A stretch of DNA of 18,023 nt from an uncultured Christensenella sp. (GTDB taxonomy: Bacteria; Bacillota; Clostridia; Christensenellales; UBA3700). The notes beneath the pieces were generated by a model. The model had not been told where the DNA came from, did no database searches, and saw nothing but the letters and a program-made list of their open reading frames with translations. A program made the translations under genes and the position numbers. Positions 1 through 6,865 of this stretch are shown in pieces. The DNA is taken from NCBI GenBank assembly GCA_910576875.1, contig CAJTKI010000025.1, positions 1-18,023 on the forward strand, in the 5' to 3' direction. The stretch's first letter is position 1; every line of letters begins with the position of its first letter.

Positions 1-160
1 TTTGCGTAGATTTTCAATCGTTTTGCAGGAAAAAGGAGAAATCTCGCGGTTGAATTATTTTAATCGGATAAAAATATGTCATCGATCTTGACATTTAACC
101 GGTGAACGGGTGGCGAACTTACACATTCTGTGACAATGTACGAAATTGTATTTGATTTCA

Positions 161-189
161 TTGACTATTTTCGAGATTTGTGGTATTTG
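161..189 (+). promoter_or_regulatory. Candidate promoter of tRNA-Ala
   Basis: A -35 box TTGACT (161-166), a 17-bp spacer and a weaker -10 box TATTTG (184-189) place transcription start near 196, about 12 bases before the tRNA. The rest of 1-160 is AT-rich. One frame is open from the left edge to base 97, but it resembles nothing I know, so I leave it uncalled. Confidence 0.5.
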
Positions 190-207
190 TAATGGTAGTA
201 TCCATAT

Positions 208-283
208 GGGGTTATGGCGCAGTTGGTAGCGCGTTTGAATGGCATTCAAAAGGTCAGGGGTTCGAATCCCCTTAGCTCCACCA
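208..283 (+). tRNA. tRNA-Ala (anticodon GGC)
   Basis: The cloverleaf folds completely. The 7-bp acceptor stem pairs 208-214 with 273-279 region bases, the anticodon loop ATGGCAT carries GGC, the T-stem AGGGG/CCCCT encloses TTCGAAT, and the CCA end is encoded (281-283). GGC reads GCC alanine codons, which are common in the GC-rich genes of this window. It borders an AT-rich block of probably foreign genes, a typical position for an integration hotspot, but I found no second copy of its 3' end that would mark an attachment site. Confidence 0.96.
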
Positions 284-293
284 TAAAAGAAAA

Positions 294-322
294 GCGCACA
301 ATTTACGGAGTGCGCATTTTTT
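294..322 (+). terminator. Rho-independent terminator of tRNA-Ala
   Basis: Stem GCGCAC (294-299) pairs with GTGCGC (310-315) around a 10-base loop and is followed by A and six T residues (317-322). It lies 10 bases after the tRNA. Confidence 0.85.
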
Positions 323-387
323 ATGATATGCTGGTTTACAAAATAGTTATACCGCATCGGCAAGATTGCGGAAAGTATTATTCCCGA

Positions 388-416
388 TTGACATATTATT
401 ATATTTGTGGTATTTT
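388..416 (+). promoter_or_regulatory. Candidate promoter of the NACHT gene
   Basis: TTGACA (388-393), a 17-bp spacer and TATTTT (411-416). The predicted start near 423 leaves a leader of only about 11 bases before ATG 434, with AGGG right at the 5' end of the transcript. Confidence 0.6.
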
Positions 417-433
417 ACATTTAGGGTGTGTGT

Positions 434-2395
434 ATGTTTGCATTTTTAGTGGCAACAAAAGTTGATTGGAATATAGTTAAAATAATTATTACCATTGTTG
501 GCAGCGGTGGCGGATTTGGTGTTATCTTTGGTGGTATTAAATATATAATTAAATTAATAAGAAACCATTGCAAGAGTAAAAAGTTAAAAGAGAGTGTAAA
601 TCAGTCCGGAGATTGGGTAGAGAATTATTTACACAAGGAACATTTTCAAAGTATTAATATATTATACGGAAAAAAATGCATTGCATATAATAGGATGAAA
701 GACTCTTTTGTTTTACATGGCAATGCCGGTTCCGGTAAATCCATGATATTGCGGAAGCACTATTTAGTTACGCGAAAACGTGAGAAGAAGGCATCGTGCT
801 ATTTTTATTCGGCTGATCAAATGAATGAAGCAAATTTTTTTGATACAATTCAGGCGATAAGAAATAATTTGGATGAAAAAATGTCGAAAGTTATCTTCTA
901 CTTCGATGGAATAGATGAAACAATAAATGCTAATAAACAATTTTTCTATAAAATAAGAGATACCTTTAATACCGTTAATTTAAAAATCCGGATATCTTGC
1001 AGAGATAACTTTTTTATACAGTTGACGAATAGCGAATTGCAGAAAGAGATAGGATTGTTCAATCATTTTTATGCAACAAAAAAGTGGTCAAGAAAAGAAT
1101 TGATAAAATTTTTATTGGCTTGTGTGAATGCAGTAAATCTGTCTAAAACCACTAAAAAGCATCTAGAACATATTTTTAAATCTATTTCTGATGCGGATTT
1201 GAATAAACTAAATTATAATCCGTTAATGTGTAAGATGTTATGTAATATATTTATTCATAAGAACGACTACCAAATAGAGTCTAATAGATATGCGTTTTAC
1301 GAATCATTTTTTCGGAATGCCGTTTTGGTGAACAACCCCTTTCCAGACAAGCACTTATCGCGATTTGCCAAAGAGGTGTTTTTAGCTTATAGCAAAAAAA
1401 GCAACGTAAACTATGATAGCGCTTTCGAACTTATTTTGAAAAGTATCGGCAAAGACAATATCGTTGCAACTTTCAAACATGAAACATTCAAAGAGTTTTT
1501 GCTTGCATATTATTATGTGGAATGTCTTAAAGATCAAAAGGATAGTGCGGTAGACGTCTTATCTTGTGCATATCCGAATGATATTGCGGATTATATTTCA
1601 GCCGGTTTATTGCTGTATGGGAATGACCAAATAGTTGAGAAGTTAAAAAATATTTATTTACATACGAGAAACGAATTCGATGATTTGTTACAAAGCGAAT
1701 TAAAGTCGCTTGTGCCGGAAAAACACTTTAGATTAAAATACGAGATTATTTTTAGATTGGGAAGATTGCAGTATTCTTCATCGGATCGTAAAATCGAAAT
1801 CATAAGTTTTCTGGAAGACATTTATTATAACGACAATGACTTATCCAAATTGTTTTCGGACAATCAAAATTATTGGGTAACAGTGTTGAAAAGATGTTGT
1901 GCTATTAGCGCATCGTTTTTAGGCGGATATACGATAGAAATGGATTATGTGGCAAAAATGCTAGATTGGAAATCAGAGTATGACAAAAACTTTGATTTGG
2001 CAAATCGCTCGCACACATTGTATTTTTACGGGGATATCATGAATGACGATGATATATTCGAATATATAGATAATGATGCAAATTGCAGTTGCGATAAAGC
2101 ATTGCATAAACGAATTAATCGATTATCAAAAATTAATGGGATATCCGACACAAGCAGTATGAACGCTACAGAGCTACGTACGTATTATTTTCGTCTGTTT
2201 GATATTGCTACGATCTATACGTTTATTAAAAGCCGGACACAACGTACGTGGCTGTTGAATTTATCAGTTGCAGACAAAAAAGTAATCGAAGAATTCAAAA
2301 CAGATTTTGAAGATGCAGGAGATAAGAATCGAGATCGAGCGGTTTTGCTTTTGGAAATTAAAAATGCAACGGTGGAACTTTTGAGCGCTATGTAA
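434..2395 (+). CDS. NACHT-type STAND NTPase with N-terminal membrane segment (putative defence protein)
   Basis: This is a 653-residue protein if started at ATG 434; GTG 428 is an in-frame alternative, but AGGG at 423-426 is spaced better for ATG 434. Residues about 14-42 are hydrophobic and glycine-rich, a likely membrane segment. The NTPase core follows: Walker A GNAGSGKS (about 96-103), Walker B ending DGIDE (about 153-162), and a sensor-like RISCRD (about 186-191). The segment near 347-364 (F.HETFKEFLLAYYY) matches the winged-helix signature of NACHT proteins. The remaining 280 residues show no repeat or nuclease motif I recognise and may be the sensor. NACHT STAND proteins in bacteria are often anti-phage sensors that oligomerise with ATP. 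Here the putative effector would be the membrane segment, which is inference. Its strong AT bias against GC-rich neighbours suggests horizontal transfer. The NACHT assignment is firm; the defence role is probable. Confidence 0.85.
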   Translation: MFAFLVATKVDWNIVKIIITIVGSGGGFGVIFGGIKYIIKLIRNHCKSKKLKESVNQSGDWVENYLHKEHFQSINILYGKKCIAYNRMKDSFVLHGNAGSGKSMILRKHYLVTRKREKKASCYFYSADQMNEANFFDTIQAIRNNLDEKMSKVIFYFDGIDETINANKQFFYKIRDTFNTVNLKIRISCRDNFFIQLTNSELQKEIGLFNHFYATKKWSRKELIKFLLACVNAVNLSKTTKKHLEHIFKSISDADLNKLNYNPLMCKMLCNIFIHKNDYQIESNRYAFYESFFRNAVLVNNPFPDKHLSRFAKEVFLAYSKKSNVNYDSAFELILKSIGKDNIVATFKHETFKEFLLAYYYVECLKDQKDSAVDVLSCAYPNDIADYISAGLLLYGNDQIVEKLKNIYLHTRNEFDDLLQSELKSLVPEKHFRLKYEIIFRLGRLQYSSSDRKIEIISFLEDIYYNDNDLSKLFSDNQNYWVTVLKRCCAISASFLGGYTIEMDYVAKMLDWKSEYDKNFDLANRSHTLYFYGDIMNDDDIFEYIDNDANCSCDKALHKRINRLSKINGISDTSSMNATELRTYYFRLFDIATIYTFIKSRTQRTWLLNLSVADKKVIEEFKTDFEDAGDKNRDRAVLLLEIKNATVELLSAM

Positions 2396-2649
2396 AGAGT
2401 TTTTAATTTTTTATCTCGTAAGTTTTACGTGATTAACGATTTGTGTTCGAGTATAATTGAGCAAGCAGTATTTTTAGGAAGGGCACGCAAGTTTTGTCGT
2501 ATCAATTAAAAGTTTGACAACCAATAAAGTTTTTATCTTTTAGATAAAGATGTAAAGTTGTTAGCCATTTGTCGTAGCGTCTTTGTGGCTTAAATCGGTA
2601 TATGCAATCGTTTATACAATTAATTGCATATGGATATTCGACAAATTGC
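2396..2649 (+). other. AT-rich intergenic region without a recognised gene
   Basis: Between the NACHT stop codon and the promoter of the HNH gene I see no convincing gene and no clear hairpin terminator; the T-rich stretch just after the stop has no stem before it. Short open frames here lack a ribosome binding site. Base composition matches the two flanking genes, so it probably belongs to the same acquired block. Confidence 0.5.
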
Positions 2650-2678
2650 TTGATAAAAATTTTTATTTCTGTTAGAAT
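2650..2678 (+). promoter_or_regulatory. Promoter of the HNH nuclease gene
   Basis: TTGATA (2650-2655), a 17-bp spacer and TAGAAT (2673-2678). This gives a start near 2685 and a leader of about 22 bases containing the GGGG ribosome binding site (2694-2697). The HNH gene therefore has its own promoter, separate from the NACHT gene. Confidence 0.7.
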
Positions 2679-2706
2679 AATCAAAATTCGCGTGGGGTAT
2701 TATGAG

Positions 2707-3414
2707 ATGGATTTAGGTTCGACAATTTTATTTTTAGTAAGCGTACTGATTGGAATCGGACTATTCGCAGGTGTTTGCTATATGATATTTAAATCGCCGT
2801 TTGAATATCCATATTGCCATACCGAATTGGATATTTCGGGTCTGCGTACGCCGACGATGCGAGATTTGATAGATGTTTATCTCAATAAGCATGGATTTTC
2901 CAAGTTTTCGGATCATTATAAACAAGTTGAGATATGGAAAACAGAGTGTAAGAAACAGATCGATGCAAGTATCTTCAAGAATCTACGGGCACAACAGTTC
3001 GAGTCGATCTTAGACGATGAGCACATGTTTCGTTTTGAACTTACGCGTCGGCAAACTCGTTACAGTCAATCGAATTATGTGCGGTCGTCGTATTTGGTGC
3101 AAGTTACGGTTGCGGAACATGCGTACAGTTATACTTTGTTAAAACAAAGGTTTGACGCGCTTGCCAAAATCGGATTTGAATGCACGTTGTCGGAATATCA
3201 TTCGAAAGAGCAAAGAAAAAGAATGACAAAAGCATTAAGGGAAAAAATTGCAATTCGAGATAATTATACATGTCAAAACTGCGGTAAATATATGCCGGAC
3301 GGTGTAGGTTTACAGATTGATCATATTGTGCCGATTGCAAAAGGCGGAAAAAGCGTGCCGTCGAATTTACAGGTGTTGTGCTCTAAATGCAATGGAAAGA
3401 AATCAAATAAATAA
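2707..3414 (+). CDS. Membrane-anchored HNH endonuclease
   Basis: The protein has 235 residues from ATG 2707, chosen because GGGG at 2694-2697 precedes it and the promoter at 2650-2678 lies inside the longer open frame. Residues about 6-28 form one hydrophobic helix. The middle (about 45-165) is charged, unrecognised and possibly a recognition or linker domain. The C-terminal 60 residues are a zinc-binding HNH domain of the McrA kind: C189-x2-C192, catalytic D205-H206 in IDHIVP, N220, and C225-x2-C228. HNH domains cut DNA with a metal-histidine centre. Coupling one to a membrane helix is uncommon and would suit cutting DNA as it enters the cell, which is inference. It lies 311 bases after the NACHT gene, shares its AT-rich composition and may be part of the same defence block. 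The nuclease domain is certain; target and partner are unknown. Confidence 0.85.
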   Translation: MDLGSTILFLVSVLIGIGLFAGVCYMIFKSPFEYPYCHTELDISGLRTPTMRDLIDVYLNKHGFSKFSDHYKQVEIWKTECKKQIDASIFKNLRAQQFESILDDEHMFRFELTRRQTRYSQSNYVRSSYLVQVTVAEHAYSYTLLKQRFDALAKIGFECTLSEYHSKEQRKRMTKALREKIAIRDNYTCQNCGKYMPDGVGLQIDHIVPIAKGGKSVPSNLQVLCSKCNGKKSNK

Positions 3415-3470
3415 CATATTGATAAGTAATTCGGCAAATTGCTTTTAATTGAGATTATGCTTTTATTCTG

Positions 3471-3497
3471 GATTGTAACCGAATGGTTATTACAATC
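3471..3497 (+). other. Bulged hairpin downstream of the HNH gene
   Basis: GATTG pairs with CAATC (outer stem) and TAACC with GGTTA (inner stem) around a GAAT loop, with a 3-base bulge TTA on the right side. The sequence after it is only moderately T-rich (CTTATATTTG). It may be a weak terminator for the HNH gene or an RNA-level structure. Confidence 0.35.
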
Positions 3498-3646
3498 TTA
3501 TATTTGCAACATGAGATAATCGAATAAGAATTGCGGTAATGAATCCAAGGCGTACATTTCCATATCGATGTATTGCGCTATGTTTATGGGATCGAAATCG
3601 TTTATAATAGTATGTCGGTTTTTTGAACGGTCTAACGTGGAGAAAA

Positions 3647-3694
3647 TTGACACAATTTTTGACACAATTTGCGACACGGCAATTGACACAAAAT
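3647..3694 (+). repeat. Four-unit 12-bp tandem repeat
   Basis: Units begin at 3647, 3659, 3671 and 3683 with a strict 12-base period. The first two are identical (TTGACACAATTT), the third is degenerate (GCGACACGGCAA) and the fourth begins TTGACACAA. All four share GACAC at the same phase. The repeat sits where the AT-rich block meets the tRNA-Glu unit. It could be a protein-binding array or a trace of an integration end; nothing here decides between these. Confidence 0.75.
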
Positions 3695-3729
3695 CGAGCG
3701 ATTTGCCCGAATCCTAGACGAAAACAGGG

Positions 3730-3774
3730 TAAAAAGACGCCCCGAAACAGTCTAGGGAACCGATTTCGGGGCGC
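3730..3774 (-). terminator. Rho-independent terminator of tRNA-Glu
   Basis: A 10-bp stem (3738-3747 with 3764-3773, CGCCCCGAAA/TTTCGGGGCG) is followed on the minus strand by the run TCTTTTT (3730-3736). It is placed just after the tRNA-Glu 3' end. Confidence 0.88.
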
Positions 3775-3783
3775 TTTACGTAG

Positions 3784-3858
3784 TGGTGACTCCACCGGGA
3801 ATCGAACCCGGGTTACCGCCGTGAAAGGGCGATGTCTTGACCGCTTGACCATGGAGCC
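3784..3858 (-). tRNA. tRNA-Glu (anticodon TTC)
   Basis: On the minus strand the acceptor stem GGCTCCA pairs with TGGAGTC (one G-T pair). The anticodon loop in the CCCTTTCACGG context carries TTC, the T-arm has TTCGATT between CCGGG and CCCGG, and CCA is encoded (3784-3786). The gene has its own promoter and terminator. Confidence 0.96.
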
Positions 3859-3875
3859 GTAAGTTTAGCTATATC

Positions 3876-3905
3876 AATATATAACAAAACGGGGAAGTAT
3901 GTCAA
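3876..3905 (-). promoter_or_regulatory. Promoter of tRNA-Glu
   Basis: On the minus strand, TTGACA (3905-3900), an 18-bp spacer and TATATT (3881-3876). A shifted TATATA with a 16-bp spacer is also possible. It fires away from the divergent leaderless promoter at 3953-3981. Confidence 0.75.
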
Positions 3906-3952
3906 CGGATTTTGCCAAAAAGACAAAATTTTATCCGATTGTCGTGCACGAA

Positions 3953-3981
3953 TCGACAAGACGGCGGGCGCGTGGTATAAT
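3953..3981 (+). promoter_or_regulatory. Promoter of the Ppx/GppA gene, predicted to give a leaderless mRNA
   Basis: TCGACA (3953-3958), a 17-bp spacer and a perfect TATAAT (3976-3981). Six bases separate the -10 box from ATG 3988, so the expected transcription start is the A of the start codon itself. No ribosome binding site can exist on such a transcript. Confidence 0.8.
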
Positions 3982-3987
3982 GGCGGC

Positions 3988-4854
3988 ATGGAATATGCGG
4001 TAATCGATATCGGATCGAACAGCGTGCGCTGTATGTTGCATGACGGCGTCGCGTCGCGATCGAAAGAAATAGCGACCACGAGACTTGCTTTGGGCATGGG
4101 GCGGGAGCGCATGTTGCAACCCGAACGGATGCGCGAGACGGCGGATGCGGTGCGTACGTTTTATCGACAAGCGATCGAGCGCGGCGCGCAGACGTATGTA
4201 TTTGCGACGGCGGCGGTGCGCGGCGCGCGCAACGGGGGCGACTTCGTGCGCGATTTGGCTACGGACGGCATCGCGGTGGACGTCGTGTCGGGAGAAACGG
4301 AAGCTCGGCTCGGTTTTGCGGGCGCGTACACGCAAGGCGTTTGCGCGGTCATCGACATCGGCGGGGGCAGTACCGAATTGTCGGTCGGCGACGCGCACGG
4401 GATGCGGTATGCGCGCAGCGTACCGCTCGGATTGGCGGTCGTGCATGACGCATGCAAAGAAGACGCGGTCAAAACCGCCGCGCTGGCGGACGAACTGTAT
4501 GCGGCGTTCGACGATTGTCCGCCGTTCGATACGTTGTTGGGAATCGGCGGGACGGTGACGTCGTTTGCGGCGATTTGCCAAGGATTGGATCCGTACGACG
4601 CGCGTTTGACGGACGGATATTGCATTCAGTTAGACGAATTGCGTCGACGGACGGAAGAAATCGCGCGCATGTCGCTTGTCGAACGCGCCGGCGTAGTCGG
4701 CTTGCAGCCCAAGCGTCGCGATCTGATTGTCGGCGGGGGCAGAATTTTGGCGGCGTTGACGGAACGTCTGCATGCGACGCGCATCCGCGTGCGCGAATCG
4801 GACAATCTGGAAGGGTATTTGTACGCGCGCTTGCGCGAACGCGGCGATCGATAA
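3988..4854 (+). CDS. Ppx/GppA-family phosphatase (exopolyphosphatase or pppGpp phosphohydrolase)
   Basis: The protein has 288 residues, the size of the two-domain core seen in short family members; the C-terminal HD-like extension of E. coli Ppx and GppA is absent. Family motifs are in place: DIGSNSVR (7-14), SGETEA with the conserved acidic residue (101-106), phosphate-binding DIGGGSTEL (123-131), GIGGT (185-189), RRDLIVGG (243-250) and the C-terminal SDNLEGYLY (271-279). The fold is actin-like. Members remove terminal phosphate from polyphosphate or convert pppGpp to ppGpp, and the sequence alone does not say which. The start codon is fixed by the promoter, which implies leaderless translation. 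It converges on sigH with a shared terminator at 4887-4926. Confidence 0.9.
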   Translation: MEYAVIDIGSNSVRCMLHDGVASRSKEIATTRLALGMGRERMLQPERMRETADAVRTFYRQAIERGAQTYVFATAAVRGARNGGDFVRDLATDGIAVDVVSGETEARLGFAGAYTQGVCAVIDIGGGSTELSVGDAHGMRYARSVPLGLAVVHDACKEDAVKTAALADELYAAFDDCPPFDTLLGIGGTVTSFAAICQGLDPYDARLTDGYCIQLDELRRRTEEIARMSLVERAGVVGLQPKRRDLIVGGGRILAALTERLHATRIRVRESDNLEGYLYARLRERGDR

Positions 4855-4886
4855 ATACGGGAGCGTCCGATACGGATTCGAATTCG

Positions 4887-4926
4887 ACAAAACGCCGCAT
4901 TCCTTTGCGAATGCGGCGTTGATTTC
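4887..4926. terminator. Bidirectional terminator between the ppx-like gene and sigH
   Basis: A perfect 12-bp stem AACGCCGCATTC (4891-4902) / GAATGCGGCGTT (4909-4920) with a 6-base loop. The left flank has an A-run that serves as the minus-strand T-run. The right flank reads GATTTC, a weaker tail for the plus strand. Confidence 0.85.
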
Positions 4927-4966
4927 ATTACAGTGTCGTCGATTGCCTGTTGTCCGTCGGTCCGGA

Positions 4967-5551
4967 TCAGATCTCCGCATGCGCGGACGCGTCGTCATTG
5001 AGCAGTTTGCGCAACTTGCGTTTGACGGATTGCAGAGCGTTGTCGACCGATTTGACGGATTTGCCGAGCGTCTCCGCGATTTCGCGGTAACTCAGTCCGC
5101 ACAGATACGCTTGGAGCAAAGCGCGTTCTTCGTCGTCGAGATGTTGTTCGATCGCGCGGCGGATATCGCCGGACGCCTCGGTCTCGATCGTCTCTTCTTC
5201 CGGAGACGGAGCGGCGTTTTGTTCGTCGCGATCGTACTGCGTCAGCGAGACGGCGTCGTTGAGTACGCGATGTTTGTCGCGGTTGGCGCGTTTGACGGCG
5301 TCGCGCATGCGGTTGCGGACGCACGAATGCGCATAGGTGGAAAACGACGCGCGCATATCCGAATCGTACGTATTGATCGCCCGATACAAACCGATCATGC
5401 CTTCCTGCACGAGATCTTCGCGATCCGCGCCGCTCAAAAAGTATGAGCGGGCGATATGCAGTACGACGCTTTTGTATTCGGCAAGCAGTTGTTCCAACGC
5501 AACGGTATCGCCGTTGCGCGCGCTTTCGATGCGGTTGCGCTCGGTCGTCAT
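4967..5551 (-). CDS. sigH: RNA polymerase sigma factor, SigH (sigma-30) type
   Basis: This is a 194-residue sigma-70-family protein. Region 2 spans roughly residues 17-90 and includes YFLSGADREDLVQEGMIGLY (37-56) and the aromatic-rich SFSTYA (69-74). An acidic linker (about 107-135) leads to a region 4 helix-turn-helix (about 139-184: EERALLQAYLCGLSYREIAE, then KSVKSVDNAL). This matches the SigH family that directs stationary-phase or competence/sporulation transcription in Bacillota. The start at 5551 is chosen because its ATG overlaps the thyX stop as ATGA and no ribosome binding site precedes it, so translation probably depends on coupling to thyX. In many Bacillota the order is mrnC-thyX-rlmB-yacP-sigH; here rlmB and yacP are missing. 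The family is firm, and the SigH identity rests on context and region 2. Confidence 0.87.
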   Translation of the reverse strand: MTTERNRIESARNGDTVALEQLLAEYKSVVLHIARSYFLSGADREDLVQEGMIGLYRAINTYDSDMRASFSTYAHSCVRNRMRDAVKRANRDKHRVLNDAVSLTQYDRDEQNAAPSPEEETIETEASGDIRRAIEQHLDDEERALLQAYLCGLSYREIAETLGKSVKSVDNALQSVKRKLRKLLNDDASAHAEI

Positions 5552-6288
5552 GAATGCAGCAGCTGTTGTTGTCGGGCGCGCATTTGAGCGGCTTTTCCGC
5601 ACGATTTGGCGCCTTCCGTACACGCGCCCGAGACGCAGGACGGACCGCTGTTGCGGAACAACGCCGGCGCGACTTTCAACACGGCGCCCAGCATCTCCCA
5701 CGCGACGGCGCGGATTTCCCATTGCGCGCGCGTGCAGCAGCGCAGGTGGAAGAAATGCATCAACTCGCGCGCGTTCATCGTCACGATCATTTTGGTTTCC
5801 GCCGCGTTGGGCAGGACAAAGCGCGCGTCCTGATTAGCGGATTCGCAGTTGCCGCCGAGGCGTTGTTGCCATTCGTTGTACCAGGTTTGCATTTGCGCCA
5901 TCTGCGCGCGATACGTTTCGACGGCTTGATCGCCGAGCGCTTCGATCGCGGGCGGAATAATGTATCCGAACGTTTCTCCGTCGCGATTGGCGGATACGTA
6001 ACGCTGGGATTTGACGCTGAAACTCGCGATGCGGTGCCGCGTGATCTGTGCGAGCAGACTGCGCGATACGCCTTCGATGCCGAACGTAAAGGATACGTGT
6101 TCGAACGGCGACATATGTCTCATCGATAACAGGCGTTCGATGAACTTGGAGACGTCTTTGCTTTGCATCTCGTCGGACAGCGCGTCGATATCGGCGTCGC
6201 TGTAACACAGTCTTGCGGCGGTGGCGACGACTTTGTCGGGATCGGGGGTGTGTTGGAGCAACACGACGTGGGGTTGGACTTGGGACAT
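5548..6288 (-). CDS. thyX: Flavin-dependent thymidylate synthase ThyX
   Basis: The protein has 246 residues. It carries the defining ThyX motif RHRxxSxxxxSxR at residues 84-96 (R84, H85, R86, S89, S94, R96), which binds dUMP and FAD. The conserved helix with TRAQWEIR follows, and the cysteine-rich tail (GPSC...C..G..SCG) is typical of Bacillota ThyX. The enzyme makes dTMP from dUMP using methylene-tetrahydrofolate and reduced FAD as hydride carrier, replacing ThyA. A strong AAGGAG (6300-6295) precedes the start by 6 bases and overlaps the stop codon of mrnC. The last bases overlap the sigH start. Confidence 0.96.
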   Translation of the reverse strand: MSQVQPHVVLLQHTPDPDKVVATAARLCYSDADIDALSDEMQSKDVSKFIERLLSMRHMSPFEHVSFTFGIEGVSRSLLAQITRHRIASFSVKSQRYVSANRDGETFGYIIPPAIEALGDQAVETYRAQMAQMQTWYNEWQQRLGGNCESANQDARFVLPNAAETKMIVTMNARELMHFFHLRCCTRAQWEIRAVAWEMLGAVLKVAPALFRNSGPSCVSGACTEGAKSCGKAAQMRARQQQLLHS

Positions 6289-6298
6289 ATAGAACTCC

Positions 6299-6718
6299 TT
6301 ATGCTTGCGGCGCGGCGTCGGCGCAGGCGAGCACCTGCGACAGACGTTCGTGCGCGCCGATCAGATACAGATAGCCGATCAGGGCTTCGAATGCGGTTGC
6401 GGACTTATAATCCGCCAGACTTGCGTGTTTTGCGACGGTATTGACGTGCGCGTTCCGCGCGCGGCGCACGACGTCCGATTCGGATTCCGACAAGATGTCG
6501 ACGACTGCGGCGAGCGCTTTTGCCTGCGCGCTTGCGCATACTTGCGCGCATACGGTTTCGTGGATCTGTCCGACTTTGCACGGTCCGTCCGCGAGCATGC
6601 GGGTGCGCACCCACAGCGTATGGACGCCGTCTCCCAGATATGCCAACGTCAGCGACGGATATTGTCGCGCGGTCGGTTCGGATACGGGAGCGGGGCAGAT
6701 CGGCAGATAATCTTTCAT
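6299..6718 (-). CDS. mrnC: Mini-ribonuclease 3 (MrnC)
   Basis: The protein has 139 residues, the usual size for this RNase III catalytic domain without a double-stranded-RNA-binding domain. LAYLGDG (25-31) holds catalytic Asp30, RRARN (85-89) and DYKSATAFEALIGYLYL (103-119) hold the second acidic residue, Glu111. In Bacillota it matures the 3' and 5' ends of 23S rRNA. It is the first gene of the mrnC-thyX-sigH operon. Its promoter ends 8 bases before the ATG, leaving a leader of about 2 nucleotides. The usual LGDA is LGDG here, a conservative change. Confidence 0.93.
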   Translation of the reverse strand: MKDYLPICPAPVSEPTARQYPSLTLAYLGDGVHTLWVRTRMLADGPCKVGQIHETVCAQVCASAQAKALAAVVDILSESESDVVRRARNAHVNTVAKHASLADYKSATAFEALIGYLYLIGAHERLSQVLACADAAPQA

Positions 6719-6726
6719 ACGTCTTT

Positions 6727-6756
6727 ATTCTACACCATCGCACGCCGCGCAGTCAA
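6727..6756 (-). promoter_or_regulatory. Promoter of the mrnC-thyX-sigH operon, near-leaderless
   Basis: On the minus strand, TTGACT (6756-6751), an 18-bp spacer and TAGAAT (6732-6727). Eight bases separate the -10 box from ATG 6718, so the predicted start near 6720 gives a leader of about 2 bases. Confidence 0.75.
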
Positions 6757-6776
6757 TCGACGCGCGCATCGGATTG

Positions 6777-6804
6777 CAAAAATCGACAACGCATGTTTGT
6801 CGAT
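6777..6804 (-). terminator. Second (distal) terminator of the protease operon
   Basis: The stem ATCGACAA (6782-6789) / TTGTCGAT (6797-6804) is followed on the minus strand by TTTTT (6782-6778). It sits behind the stronger terminator at 6819-6845 and just ahead of the mrnC promoter, so it may insulate that promoter. Confidence 0.55.
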
Positions 6805-6818
6805 CGAATGCTTGCGCA

Positions 6819-6845
6819 ATAAAAAAGGAGCGGCATGACCGCTCC
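6819..6845 (-). terminator. Rho-independent terminator of the protease operon
   Basis: Stem GGAGCGG (6827-6833) / CCGCTCC (6839-6845) with a 5-base loop. On the minus strand it is followed by six T residues (6826-6821). It lies 20 bases after the protease stop codon. Confidence 0.88.
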
Positions 6846-6865
6846 GCGCTCGTGTGTCCGACCAG

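Larger units (their letters stand above)
3415..3729 (+). other. AT-rich intergenic region at the right end of the acquired block
   Basis: This region holds a bulged hairpin (3471-3497) and a 12-bp tandem repeat (3647-3694), both listed separately. On the minus strand a 63-codon frame (3689 down to 3498, GTG start) is open, but its first third is simply the translated 12-bp repeat and it has no ribosome binding site, so I do not call it a gene. It could be a decayed remnant. Confidence 0.5.

Noticed and set aside
3498..3689. A 63-codon minus-strand frame between the HNH gene and tRNA-Glu
   Set aside because: The N-terminal third is the translated 12-bp repeat, the start is GTG without a ribosome binding site, and no family resemblance is seen. 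A decayed remnant remains possible.
208..3858. Search for attachment-site duplication of the tRNA-Ala or tRNA-Glu 3' end
   Set aside because: No second copy of either tRNA end and no integrase gene were found within the window.
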